From NCBI GenBank assembly GCA_018398815.1, contig CM031628.1:6620378-6684377 (forward strand): a stretch of 64,000 nt of DNA. Direction: 5' to 3'. The notes beneath the pieces are model-generated. The model was not told where the DNA came from. It worked only from the letters and a program-made list of their open reading frames with translations, and ran no database searches. The translations under genes and the position numbers were made by a program. Below are positions 1-10,890 of this stretch, in pieces. The first letter of the stretch is position 1. Each line of letters opens with the position of its first letter. The stretch is from Conus ventricosus. Taxonomy: Eukaryota > Mollusca > Gastropoda > Neogastropoda > Conidae.

Positions 1-5
1 ATGTC

Positions 6-10
<5 letters not shown>

Positions 11-84
<74 letters not shown>

Positions 85-100
85 ACTCTCTCTCTCTCTC
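11..100. repeat. (CT)n microsatellite
   Basis: Almost pure CT dinucleotides with a few interruptions. It forms the outer left edge of the inverted-repeat island; the matching right edge is the (GA)n tract at 25,934-25,983. Confidence 0.95.
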
Positions 101-104
101 AGTT

Positions 105-985
105 GATTATATTCTCATATCACACACAGGCTACCACCGTAAATCATTTATTTTATGGGCCTTAAGCTTAAAATCAACCCTTCTTTTTACTCTTAGAATG
201 ACATTTTCCGGGGTTTTCAAGCACTTTGTCTGTATTGTTCCTTCACGGACGATGTGATACAGTCATCACATCTCAAGAGCTGAGCGTTAACCTGGATGTA
301 CACTGGGTGCATCAGAGGCGCTGTGGTCAGATGGTTAGAACCCTGGTCTGCAGAGCTGATGGTCGTAAGTTCGAGCCTCTCATGGGGTCAGATGTGGATG
401 GCTTGAAAACCCTCTCTGCCCACGTAGCAGTAAACGGTTCCTTGTTCAGGTCAGGGAAGCTCACGGTACCGGAAGGAGGGGGACTGACCCACCTCCAACC
501 TGTGGTGCTCCAGACATGGTTAACTTCTAGTAGTGTACTGCGCTTTCCGCCATTCAGGTCCTGGAACTTTACCTTTTCTCCTGTAATCTCAAACACTGCG
601 TGTGGCAGGGAAACCAAACCAGGTTCTGGAACTATACCTTTTCCCTGTAATCTTCACCACTGTGTGTGGCAGGGAAACCACACCAGGCACGGAGGGAAGC
701 CACTGGTGCTAACACCGTCAGGACAGTGGAAGAGTGGAAGAAGTCAAGTGCATGATCAGCTGATGGAAGAGCTGCACAAGGAGATGAAGGCACAGCCAGA
801 ATAAACTGTACAGTGAGCCTGCTGAAAGGGGAAAAAACTGTACAGTGAGCCTGGTGAAGGGAAGATCCGCGTTTGGTGAGCGTCAAAACAGGTTGACATA
901 ATGAGTGAAAGGAGTGCTACACATGTTGCTAATGTTGTATTCAGTTACCGTTTGCGTGTATTGCTACTGTTTTGCTTAATCAAAC
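105..985 (+). mobile_element. tRNA-SINE-like composite repeat, left copy
   Basis: This block recurs in reverse complement at 24,886-25,933 with most of its length alignable. It begins after a CT tract with a stretch reading TTGATTATATTCTCATATC, carries a tRNA-like head with Pol III boxes (324-378), then an internal tandem repeat of about 65 bp (roughly two units here, about five in the other copy), and ends against another CT tract. The open frames crossing it (such as 226-804) are not conserved as proteins between the copies and are not genes. A tRNA-derived SINE fused to other repeats is the best reading; target duplications are not visible because both flanks are CT repeats. Confidence 0.65.
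324..378 (+). promoter_or_regulatory. Pol III A box and B box of a tRNA-derived SINE
   Basis: TGGTCAGATGG at 324-334 fits the A-box consensus and AGTTCGAGCCT at 368-378 fits the B box. The spacing is that of a tRNA gene. The surrounding sequence starting near 318 resembles a tRNA body but lacks a clean acceptor stem, so this is a tRNA-derived promoter and not a functional tRNA. The same boxes occur in the inverted copy at 25,656-25,710. Confidence 0.65.
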
Positions 986-987
986 AA

Positions 988-988
<1 letters not shown>

Positions 989-1049
<61 letters not shown>
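989..1049. repeat. (TC)n microsatellite
   Basis: CT dinucleotide tract between the SINE-like composite and segment X. Its counterpart in the other arm is split by a LINE into the tracts at 22,596-22,667 and 24,815-24,885. Confidence 0.95.
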
Positions 1050-1052
<3 letters not shown>

Positions 1053-1530
1053 GACCAGTTACAATTCACATATTACACCCAGGCTCAGTGGAGAAAAAAA
1101 AAATCACAGATTTTTATCAAACCTTGCGGTCGTGTTTGAACTTTCGACACCCAAACATCCGCTTTAACCATGACAACCTGAAAAACAAAACAAAACAAAA
1201 GAAATCAAAACAAAAAAAAAAAAAAAAAAAAACCGCCTGCCAGCAAGTGAAAACATTGTCAAGAAGGGGTATAACTTTTCGTTTGAGAAAGCAAACGGCT
1301 TTAAGTGAACATGGAGAACATGGATGACGTCCCTTTATGTGACACTGTTGCCTTGTAGGTTTGTATTAGTTCCATTGTGGACAGTGGAAATAACCTCCCT
1401 TTAGAGGGAATGGTTAAAGTCCACATGGATGAAGTCCTTTTAATGTGACACTGTTGTCATTGTTGATTTGTTATTAATTTTTGTGTACAGTGGGACACTC
1501 TCAATAAAGGCTTCCTTCCTTTGTTTCACA
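1050..1530 (+). repeat. Segment X of the inverted repeat, left copy
   Basis: Unique-looking sequence that includes an A-rich run (1,203-1,232). It reappears in reverse complement at about 22,130-22,595, where the A-rich run is a T-rich one. It contains a local inverted motif (TCCCTTTAGAGGGAA near 1,398). No coding potential is visible. Confidence 0.75.
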
Positions 1531-2548
1531 TTGTTTACATCGTTGATTTATTGTAAACTGTGTACTTCATCCCTTTGTTCACATTGTTTACATCGTTGAT
1601 ATATTTTGTAAATTGCGTACTTCTTACCTTTGTTTCACATTGTTTACATAGTTGATTTACTGTACATTGTGTACTCCCTTTGTTTCCACACGTTTACATC
1701 GTTGATTTTTGTAAATTGTGTACTTCCTCCCCTTTGTTTTTACATTGTTTACATCGTTGATTTATTGTAAATTGTGTACTCCTCCCTTTGTTTCACATTG
1801 TTTACATCGTTGATTTATTGTAAATTGTGTACTTCTTTCCGTTGTTTCACATTGTTTACATCGTTGATTTATTGTAAATTGTGTACTTCCCCCGTCTGTT
1901 TCACATTGATTGCATCGTTGATTTATTGTAAATTGTGTACTTCCCCCCTCTGTTTCACATTGATTGCATCGTTGATTTATTGTAAATTTATGTACTTCCT
2001 CCCTTTGTATTTACATTGATTGCAAAGGCTGATTTATTGTAAATTGTGTACTTTCTCCCTGTGTTTCACATTGTTTACATCGTTGATTTATTGTAAATTG
2101 TGTACTTCCCCCCTCTGTTTCACATTGATTGCATCGTTGATTTATTGTAAATTGTGTACTTCCTCCCTTTGTTTCACATTGATTGCATCGTTGATTTATT
2201 GTAAATTGTGTACTTCCTCCGTTTGTTTCACACATTCTTAACATCGTTGATTTATAATAAATTGTGTACTTCCTTCTTTTTTGTTTCACAGTGTTTACAT
2301 CGTTGATTTATTGTAAATTGTGTACAGTGGGACACTCTTAATAAATACTTCCTCTCTTTATATCATACTGTTTACTTTGGTGAATCATTGTAGTTTGTGT
2401 ACTACATCCCTTTGTTTCACATTGTTTACATCGTTGATTTACTGAAAATTGTGTACTTCCTCCTTTCTTTCACATTGTTTACATCATTGATTTATTGTAA
2501 GTTGTGAACTTCCTCCCTTTGTTTCACATTGTTTACATCGCTGATTTA

Positions 2549-2629
2549 TTAATAATAATAATAATAATAAGGAACATTTAGTGCGCTTAATCTTAAACAA
2601 AAGCCCTAAGCGCTTACAGCAATAAGCCC

Positions 2630-2705
<76 letters not shown>

Positions 2706-2713
2706 CAAACACA

Positions 2714-2799
<86 letters not shown>

Positions 2800-2945
2800 C
2801 CCACACACCAGCGAAGGATCAGAAAAAATTATGTTTTGAAGAGAGTTGTTTTGAGGGAGGACTTGAAAGAAGAAAGACTGTTTGAGTTTCGGAGTGCAGA
2901 AGGGAGATTGTTCCAGCAGGAAGGAGCCTGAAAAGAAAATCGTGC
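2549..2945 (-). mobile_element. 5'-truncated L2/CR1-like LINE 3' end
   Basis: Read on the minus strand this starts with the C-terminal tail of a LINE ORF2, including APSCWNNLPSALRNSNSL followed by SSFKSSLKTTLF, the typical end of L2/CR1-clade proteins. A 3' UTR follows with an expanded (GT)n tract (2,633-2,812), then TAAGCGCTTAGGGC and a 3' tail of TTA repeats at 2,549-2,570. The 5' end is lost. It sits inside the 54-bp minisatellite and is absent from the other arm, so it inserted after the arms formed or moved. Confidence 0.75.
2633..2812. repeat. (AC)n microsatellite
   Basis: About 180 bp of AC dinucleotides with two short breaks, lying in the 3' UTR of the LINE fragment. Long Val/Cys frames over it are repeat artefacts. 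Confidence 0.97.
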
Positions 2946-5089
2946 ACTTCCTCCCTTTGTTTCCCCATTGTTTACATCGCTGAATTTTCTGAAAACTGTG
3001 TACTTCCTCCTTTCTTTCACATTCTTTACATTGCTGATTTATTGTAAGTTGTGTACTTCCTCCCTTTGTTTCACATTGTTTACATCGTTGATTTATTGTA
3101 CATTGTGCACTTCCTCCCTTTGTATCACATTTTTTACATCGTTGATTTATTGTACATTGTGCAATTCCTCCCTTTGTTTCACATTGTTTACATCGTTGAT
3201 TTATTGTGAATTGTGTACTCACTCCTTTTGTTTCACATTGTTTACATTGTTAATTTATTGTGAATTGTGTGCGGTGGGACACTCAATAATGACTTCCAAC
3301 CCTTTATCTCATACTGTTGCTGAATTATCTAGTTTGCGTGCTTCCTCCATTTGTTTCACATTGTTTACATCTTTGATTTCATGTAAATTGTGTACTTCCT
3401 TCTCTTGCTGAACATTGTTTACATTGTTGATTTATTGTAAATTGTGTACAGTGGGACGCTCTTAATAAAGACTTCCTCCCTCTGTTTCACATTGTTTACA
3501 TTGCTGATTTATTGTAAATTGTGTTCTTCCTGCCTTTGTTTCACATTGTTTACATCATTGATTTATTGTAAATTATGTACTTCCTCTCTTTGTTTCACAT
3601 TGTTTTACATCGTTGATTTATCGTAAATTGTGTACTTCCTGCCTTTGTTTCACATTGTTTACATCGTTGATTTATTGTATATTGTGTACTTTTTACCTTT
3701 GTTTCACATTGTTTGCATCGTTGATTTATTGTAAATTGTGTATGGTGGGACAGTCTAAATGAAGACTTCATCCCTTTGTTTCAAATTGTTTACATTGTCG
3801 ATGTATTGTAAATTGTGTACTTCCTTTGTTTCACATTGTTTACATCGTTAATCTGTGGTAAATTGTGCACTTCCTCCCTTTGTTTCAAATTGTTTACATT
3901 GTTGATTTTTTTGTAAATTGTGTACTGTCTTCCTTTGTTTCACATTGTTTACCTCGTTGATATATTGTGCATTGTGTGTGGTGGGACACTAGGTCTTAAT
4001 AAAGACTTCCACCCTTCATATCACACTGTTTGCTTTGCTGTGGTAATGTAGTTTGTGTAGTTCCTCTCTTTGTTTCACATTGTTTACATCGTTGATTTAT
4101 TGTAAATTGTGTACTTCCTCCCTTTGTTTCACATTGTTTACAGCGTTGATTTATTGTAAATTGTGTATGGTGGAGTTTGTGTACTAGCTCCCTTTGTTTC
4201 ACATTGTTTACAGCGTTGATTTATTGTAAATTGTGTACTCCCTCCCTTTGATTCACATTGTTTACATCGTTGATTTATTGTAAATTGTGTACTTCCTTTG
4301 TTTCACATTGTTTACATCGTTGATTTATTGTAAATTGTGTACTTCTTTCCTTTGTTTTACATTGTTTACATCGCTTATTTATTGTTAATTGTGTACTTTG
4401 TTCCTTTGTTTCACATTCTGACATCGTGAATGTATTGTACATTGTGTACTTCCTTCCCTTTTTTCACATTGTTTTACATCGTTTATTTATTGTAAATTGT
4501 GTGCAGTGGGTCATTCTTAATATAGACTTCCACCCTTTATATCATACTCTTACTTTGCTGAGTTGCTGTAGTTTGTGTACTTCCTCCCTTTGTTTTACAT
4601 TGTTTACATCGTTGATTTATTGTAAATTGTGTATGGTGAGACAGTCTTAATGAAGACTTCCTTTTTTCACATTGTTTACATTGTTGATGTATTGTAAATT
4701 GTGTATTTCTCCCTTGTTTCACATTGTTTACATCGCTGATTTATTGTAAATTGTGTACGGTGGGACATTGTTTATAAGGTTTTCCTCCCTTTATATCATA
4801 CTGTTTGCTTTGGTCAGTTATTGTAGATTGTGTACTTCCCCACTTTGTTTCACATTGTTTACATGGTTGATTTATTGTAAGTTGTGTACTTTCTCCCTTT
4901 GTTTCACATTGTTTACATCGCTGATTTATGGTATATTGTGTACGGTGGGACATTGTTTATAAGGTTTTCCTCCCTTTATATCATACTGTTTGCTTTGGTC
5001 AGTTATTGTAGATTGTGTACTTCCCCACTTTGTTTCACATTGTTTACATCGTTGATTTATTGTAAGTAGTGTACTTCCTCCCTTCGTCC

Positions 5090-5395
5090 TGTCCTGTCCA
5101 CTCTCACGAGCATTAGAGAAAAGTTTATTAAGCCCAAATATTACTGACAGCCATCTTTGTTTTAGCTGAGCCTACCCTATTCATCTACTTCTGTTCAAGT
5201 TGTTAAAATGTTTTTCATCGTGTTTGTTCGAAGCTTTCAAGTGTAGAACAATTTTCACTTCTTGAATTCTTTCTTTTGAATCTTAAATAAATGTTAGCGA
5301 ACCGCCCAGAGAAACGTGGACAAACGAGTCACAAGACAAAACACTAGGCGTTTCGACCTCTCAGGTCTTCTTCAGGCAAGATACAAACAACGCCT
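5090..5395 (+). repeat. Segment Y of the inverted repeat, left copy
   Basis: About 300 bp that recur in reverse complement at 11,512-11,800 with roughly 14 mismatches by eye over about 270 bp. It ends towards the spacer with a palindromic block (ACCTCTCAGGT) next to CTTCTTCAGGC. It has no coding frame. It lies between the minisatellite and the central LINE, and the N gap begins 38 bp further on. Confidence 0.8.
5351..5375 (-). other. Hammerhead-like motif (relict)
   Basis: On the minus strand the block reads CTGAAGA, one extra A, a 5-bp stem (GACCT/AGGTC) with loop GAG, then GAAA. This resembles the CUGANGA - stem II - GAAA core of hammerhead ribozymes, which are known from Penelope-like elements. 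The extra A before stem II and the absence of a clear stem III with a UH cleavage site argue against activity. In the other copy (near 11,517-11,542) the stem and GAAA are kept but CTGAAGA is altered. Confidence 0.25.
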
Positions 5396-5433
5396 CATTG
5401 AACATCTTCCTTGCACTGAACTCTGAAGCGATC

Positions 5434-6433
5434 NNNNNNNNNNNNNNNNNNNNNNNNNNNNNNNNNNNNNNNNNNNNNNNNNNNNNNNNNNNNNNNNNNN
5501 NNNNNNNNNNNNNNNNNNNNNNNNNNNNNNNNNNNNNNNNNNNNNNNNNNNNNNNNNNNNNNNNNNNNNNNNNNNNNNNNNNNNNNNNNNNNNNNNNNNN
5601 NNNNNNNNNNNNNNNNNNNNNNNNNNNNNNNNNNNNNNNNNNNNNNNNNNNNNNNNNNNNNNNNNNNNNNNNNNNNNNNNNNNNNNNNNNNNNNNNNNNN
5701 NNNNNNNNNNNNNNNNNNNNNNNNNNNNNNNNNNNNNNNNNNNNNNNNNNNNNNNNNNNNNNNNNNNNNNNNNNNNNNNNNNNNNNNNNNNNNNNNNNNN
5801 NNNNNNNNNNNNNNNNNNNNNNNNNNNNNNNNNNNNNNNNNNNNNNNNNNNNNNNNNNNNNNNNNNNNNNNNNNNNNNNNNNNNNNNNNNNNNNNNNNNN
5901 NNNNNNNNNNNNNNNNNNNNNNNNNNNNNNNNNNNNNNNNNNNNNNNNNNNNNNNNNNNNNNNNNNNNNNNNNNNNNNNNNNNNNNNNNNNNNNNNNNNN
6001 NNNNNNNNNNNNNNNNNNNNNNNNNNNNNNNNNNNNNNNNNNNNNNNNNNNNNNNNNNNNNNNNNNNNNNNNNNNNNNNNNNNNNNNNNNNNNNNNNNNN
6101 NNNNNNNNNNNNNNNNNNNNNNNNNNNNNNNNNNNNNNNNNNNNNNNNNNNNNNNNNNNNNNNNNNNNNNNNNNNNNNNNNNNNNNNNNNNNNNNNNNNN
6201 NNNNNNNNNNNNNNNNNNNNNNNNNNNNNNNNNNNNNNNNNNNNNNNNNNNNNNNNNNNNNNNNNNNNNNNNNNNNNNNNNNNNNNNNNNNNNNNNNNNN
6301 NNNNNNNNNNNNNNNNNNNNNNNNNNNNNNNNNNNNNNNNNNNNNNNNNNNNNNNNNNNNNNNNNNNNNNNNNNNNNNNNNNNNNNNNNNNNNNNNNNNN
6401 NNNNNNNNNNNNNNNNNNNNNNNNNNNNNNNNN
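5434..6433. other. Scaffold gap, 1000 N
   Basis: Exactly 1000 N, a placeholder size. Both sides carry GATC at the gap edge (5,430-5,433 and 6,434-6,437). The missing sequence would include the 5' part of the central LINE and the junction that fixes the relative orientation of the two arms. Confidence 0.98.
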
Positions 6434-6876
6434 GATCTGCAATTGAACACTTAGTAAAACTTACAACACACGTAAAACATCAATTTGCACGTCGTAAGAA
6501 CATCCTCGCTACGTTTTTTGACATTCGTAAAGCCTGTGAACAAGTGTGGCACACACGACTAATGTACAAAATAAAGAATATCAGAATCAGTGGGAACATG
6601 TACAGTTTTATTCAAGATTTTCTACAAGGTAGGCACATTCAAGCAAAAACAGGAAATACGTATTCCAACCCAAGACACTTACAAATGGGGTTACCCCAAG
6701 GTTCACTAATTTCCCTGATATTATTTAATATTTTAATCTCTGACCTCCCTAAAGGTCTTTCTAAAGATACTGAAGTGGCTCAATTTGCTGATGATATATG
6801 CCTATGGACAAAAGTGACAATAAAAAGAAATATACCATCAAGATCACTAAATTACATCAAAAAAAGTATGAACTTG
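6434..6876 (+). pseudogene. LINE reverse transcriptase fragment (central element, 5' part)
   Basis: The frame encodes part of a non-LTR reverse transcriptase of the jockey/I type. Seen are a palm motif with FFDIRKACEQVWH (Asp of motif A), then LPQGSLISLILFNIL (motif B region) and AQFADDICLW, which carries the catalytic Asp pair. The 5' end is lost in the N gap. The frame continues after the solo LTR at 6,877-8,566: dropping the insert and one copy of its 4-bp target repeat joins the two RT halves in frame. The rest of the element has stops and frameshifts, so it is inactive. Confidence 0.85.
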
Positions 6877-8566
6877 TGTTATAGGGTGCATACAGATGTA
6901 AATTTAACATTGTCCGTGCGCATAGCCACAAAACCGGAAATCGTGGTCCGTGAAAGAACAAAAAGCATTGACGAACGGAAACCGGGCAATTTGAAGCCTG
7001 GCGTAGACCCGACGACATCGGAGAGGCTGCACGCAGTGCCTTAAGCGGTTAGTAAATTGTATGAAACTGTAGACTTTGAAAAGTTTCTTTGATCGATCTT
7101 CAAATATTTTACCCTGTATGTTTGTACAAGTTGCAGTTTTGTGGGTGCGAACCTTTCAAGCTTTTCAGTTTCGGAAATGGCCATGTGCTAGCCTTGCTAC
7201 TCAAACTCCCTTTGTTTCAAGCCCTTCAGTTTTGAACTGCCACGTGCTAGCTTTGCTACGCAAACTCTCTTTGTTTCAGATCATTACCATCTCTGTATTG
7301 GAAAGAAAATGTAAAATATGTGAAATGTTCAGAATTACCCAACCATCTAAAGGATTGTGTGGACTACTGTACTTGCAGATTTATTGTTGAAAGACTTTAT
7401 GAGTAACATTGACAAAGTATCACTTTTGCCACCCGGCATGTCAGCAGATTTTGCAACATTGTTGTACATAGCTGACGTCAAAATTTTCCTGGCCCAGAGA
7501 AATTTGTCTAAAGGTGGTTCTTAACTAGAGCCTTAATTGATTTTCTGCCTATGTTCCAGTCAACCTTGAACATTGAATTTTTCTTTCTTTTTTTATCCTT
7601 TCATTCTTGTGTATTTTGTATGTTGGAATAATGATTAGGGTGACACTCCTGCATGATTACTAAGTCACACTGTGGCTAGTTAAGCAAGAATTCTTATCCA
7701 CAAGAACTTTTGAAGGTAGCTTTTGCCCAAGAATTAATATTCTAAATGGTTAGTCGCAAAGGTATACAGCCTCAGATTTAACTGATACATGGCTCAGTGT
7801 GGTAATAACTGTGGTAAATAATTAAATTCTCTTTTTGTTAGTAGTGTTTATAATTTCTGCTTGGGGAATTGGTCTAATCCTGGTTCAGAAGAGACCTAAT
7901 TTTGTAAATTTCCTTTCGGGAAGTTTCGATTTGGGGTTTGTTGCAACTAATGCAAGGCATTCCATGATTAAATGATCATTGGAGAATCAAGCTAATTTTA
8001 CCAACCACCACATTGAGGATCAGGTTGGAAAGTTATGGGGAAAAAGGGTCAGAGCATTGAAATTGGCTTCAACTGTCTTGGATAAAATGGTGACTGAAGC
8101 CATGACATTGTGGCAAAGTTGTAATTTTATTGTATGTTTGTTTGCTCTCTTTATCTTTGTGTTGATGTACAAGTTTAAAGTTTTGTGGTATGTGTGTTGA
8201 GTTGTGTACAGACAACTACTGCCTATTTAGGTTTGATAATTCCATTTTGTTTTTTTGCCCTTGGTATGATAAATGACTATGTAAATTATAAATCCATAAA
8301 TAAAGAAAATGAATTGGGTAGGTGTACGCAAGCCTAGTATCCATTGTAAAATGTAGGTAATTGGATTTTGACAACTATTGTCTCCTACATTTACTGTTTT
8401 CTAAGAAGCTGTTTTCTTTGCATGTGTCTATACAGGCTTGCTCCCTGCTGTGTGTGTTGTAGTGAAGATGAATAAACACCTATCACCTTCTAGTCGCTGA
8501 ATTGTTCCATTGAGTGAATGAGCCACACGCTCCAACGATCCAACACCCCTCGACCACTTGACTACA
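6877..8566 (+). mobile_element. Putative solo LTR (1,690 bp) inserted in the LINE
   Basis: The element begins TGTTATAG and ends ACTACA, obeying the TG...CA rule, and is flanked on both sides by CTTG (6,873-6,876 and 8,567-8,570), a 4-bp target duplication typical of Gypsy or Pao/BEL elements. Removing it restores the reverse transcriptase frame of the host LINE. An AATAAA hexamer near 8,470 lies about 90 bp from the 3' end, as expected for an R-U5 region, and another is at 8,299. No gag-pol coding was found inside, and the short frames (7,076-7,390; 7,979-8,200) match nothing I know. A non-autonomous LTR element is the alternative. Confidence 0.65.
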
Positions 8567-9115
8567 CTTGAATTAAACAAGATCAATGATTATTTAAATG
8601 TAAATGGTCTTTCTCTTTCCCCAGAAAAAAAACTAATATGATTCTCTTTAATGCTGGTTACGATCCAAGACAACTTCCTACTTTCACGTTAGATGGCATT
8701 GTTATAAACAATCCAAAAAGTGTCAAATGTTTGGGTGTTATCTTAAGTAGTAAGTTATCTTGGAACGCTCATATTGAATGTATTTTAAACAAAGCAAGTT
8801 CCTAAAATAATTAGCAAACAACCTTGTGGACAAGATTCGAAATCATTAACCATCTTAGCAAGCAACTGCCCTTATACGCTCAAGACTAACTTATGCTCAA
8901 TAAGTATTCTTTAATGCTCCTCAATACCTGTTAAATAAACTTCAGAGTACTGATTGCAAAACTTATAAAAATGCCCTTGGGATTCCCACACATACATCTA
9001 ACTTAGGGACATACAATGAAGTAGGAATCTTACCTCTTGCAGAACTCCGGAAAGCTTCTACTTCAAAATTTATCTTAAACAGCTTTTCACAAAACAATTT
9101 TAGCTCAGAAGAAGT

Positions 9116-9871
9116 ATGTTTAAAATCAGAGGAGGATTTCGGAAAACGTGCCCAAAATATACTATCAACAAGGTCTATTTACTCGTTTTCCGCCGATCTT
9201 CTAAAGGATACCAAATAGATAAAAACAACATTGCCCCAAAGCCCACGTATTCACCTATTCCAATATGGGAACAAAGTAAAGCCTCCTTTGATATAGATTA
9301 TACAGATGTATCAAAAAAGGATTGTCCACATACCTTAAGAACATCTGTTTACGCTCATTTAGAAAGTAACTACAATCACCATTTGAAAATTTTTACAGAT
9401 GGCTCAGTGCTAGATAATGATAACACGTTAGCAGCCTTCATAATCCCTAGTTTCAAAATAGAAAAGCTCTTCTATCTTGGTAGACAGTTATCGATATTAA
9501 GAGCCGAATTAATTGCTATACTTAAGTTGTTAGATTTCATCCTAGATTTTCCAATAAATAATTCTCAAATTATGATAGGTGTTGATTCGAAAGCAGCAAT
9601 TCACTCGAGTAAGCCTGCATGTCCAATTCGTCTTGATATGGTATTAGAAATTCCTCATTTCATTCATCTTGTATCCATTAAAGGCGTTACTGTTACTTTT
9701 TGTTGGATCCCCTCTCATTGTGGTATTGTACCCAACGAGCGCGTAGATCAACTTGCAAGAAAAGCAGCTCAAAATGTCAATTACGCAATACCACTTATCA
9801 TTCCTCTTGATTTGAAAGAATGTTTTTCAATAATAATTCAACGTCAAGAGAAAAAGCTAAAATATTACTGA
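9116..9871 (+). pseudogene. RNase H domain of the central LINE
   Basis: This 251-codon frame holds a complete type I RNase H domain of a non-LTR retrotransposon. The four acidic residues expected for metal binding are visible: Asp in FTDGSV, Glu in LRAELIAIL, Asp in GVDSKAAI, and Asp in NERVDQLARKAA, after the landmark TFCWIPSHCGI. The domain would remove the RNA strand of the RNA-DNA hybrid during second-strand synthesis. The first about 60 residues link to the degraded RT. The frame ends before the zinc motif, which lies in another frame. Confidence 0.85.
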
Positions 9872-9913
9872 TGAACTCAGACGTCCAATATTATCACAAC
9901 TGTATAAAGTTTA

Positions 9914-10168
9914 GTGATGGGTACCACAAATCTCTTTCTCTCTAGGGAGATTGAAAGCTTAATCCATAGATTTCGTTTGAATGCATCGAAAACAAAATAT
10001 TGTCATAACGTTAAATGTATGTGTGGGGAAACCTTAAGTGTCAGTCATTTACTAATTCAATGCCCAAGAGCAAGAGAACTCTTTACAAATTCGGGTATTG
10101 ATGGTTACACTGATGGATCGACTTCCTTACCTTTACCAAGTATTTTAAACATGTTCTTTTGTTCTTGA
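9914..10168 (+). pseudogene. C-terminal Cys/His motif of the central LINE
   Basis: The frame carries CMCGETLSVSHLLIQCP, a C-x-C-x(6)-H-x(4)-C motif that closes I/jockey-type ORF2 proteins, about 50 bp after the RNase H frame and in a different frame. The equivalent motif in the second RNase H element (near 58,350) is CPCGERMLTFHILFYCP. Confidence 0.7.
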
Positions 10169-10400
10169 ATCAGTTTGCAAATGTTTGTTAAGTAGTTCAA
10201 TTGGCCTTTATCTTTAGACCTTATCTCTACTCAACTACATAATTTTGTTTTGATTAAATGGAAGAGGGATAGAGGGGAAGAAAGGGGGGATGTCATATTT
10301 TATCATTAACGTATTAATACACTCAATCACTTACATACTTCATTCACCGACTCATAAAACTGTCTGAATCACTGTAGTGGAAGGACATTAAACCGACGAC

Positions 10401-10403
<3 letters not shown>

Positions 10404-10471
<68 letters not shown>
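10404..10471. repeat. (AC)n microsatellite at the LINE 3' end
   Basis: AC tract starting directly at the 3' end of the central LINE. It is either the pre-existing target or an expansion of the tail. Confidence 0.95.
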
Positions 10472-10477
<6 letters not shown>

Positions 10478-10479
10478 AA

Positions 10480-10890
10480 CACGCCACCGCGCGCGCGACA
10501 CATGCACACATGAGACACAAAGATATTCAGAAGTGAATGATCACACAATGGACAAAGAAGCATAATTACAATATTCGTAAAGGTTGAAAGCTTTAACGTT
10601 ACCGTGCCAATCTTTGCACACAGACCGCTAATGCATCAACAGTAAGCCCAATGACATACCATGCTTCAGTATGGACCACCTTCCCTTAGGCACATGTATG
10701 GTCGGTATACACGAAGATTACGTAGAACGATGAAAGATCATCAGAGCACAGACTTTATTTAAGCACCACTTCTACAAAAAAACATTATCTCTAACAATTC
10801 TAAATACACCCTTATCTATGAAGTCTTTACACAGAGGGAGTCATTTTCGAGAGATAATGCTAGGAAAGACACAGAGGGCGATGCTCTGAC
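10480..10890. other. No recognisable gene or repeat family
   Basis: A CG-alternating patch (10,488-10,500) and AT-rich unique-looking sequence. I see no coding frame, RNA gene or tandem structure here. Confidence 0.5.

Larger units (their letters stand above)
1530..5090 (+). repeat. 54-bp minisatellite array, left arm
   Basis: About 55-60 copies of a 54-bp unit containing CACATTGTTTACATCG and TTATTGTAAATTGTGTACTT. Successive units start exactly 54 bp apart in the cleaner part (for example 1,801, 1,855, 1,909). Every few hundred bases a longer variant appears with GGGACACTCTTAATAAAG, which carries an AATAAA hexamer. Because 54 is divisible by three, frames stay open for several units on both strands and give an 18-residue Cys/Leu-rich repeat; there is no sign this is translated. 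The array is interrupted by an L2-like LINE end at 2,549-2,945 and continues inverted at 12,070-14,490. Confidence 0.9.
8571..10403 (+). mobile_element. Central LINE, 3' part: RT thumb, RNase H, zinc motif, 3' UTR
   Basis: After the solo LTR the element continues with RT thumb sequence (VNGLSLSPEK, then KSVKCLGVILSSKLSW at about 8,600-8,770). Frameshifted sequence follows to 9,100, then an RNase H frame (9,116-9,871), a Cys/His motif (9,914-10,168) and about 230 bp of 3' UTR. The 3' end abuts an (AC)n tract through GACGACAAAACACAC. Domain order RT - RNase H - CCHC-like end fits the I/jockey group of LINEs. It is clearly decayed. Confidence 0.8.

Noticed and set aside
318..388. A functional tRNA gene
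   Set aside because: A and B boxes are present but there is no acceptor stem or proper anticodon arm, and a second copy sits in the same repeat context.
226..804. 192-codon open frame near the left end
   Set aside because: It runs across the tRNA-like head and internal tandem repeat of a SINE-like element, and the second copy does not keep the frame.
1774..5069. Many Cys/Leu-rich frames on both strands
   Set aside because: They are by-products of a 54-bp repeat whose length is a multiple of three; indels close each within a few units.
7979..8200. 73-codon frame as a small gene
   Set aside because: It lies inside the putative LTR, has no recognised domain and ends in hydrophobic sequence of low complexity.
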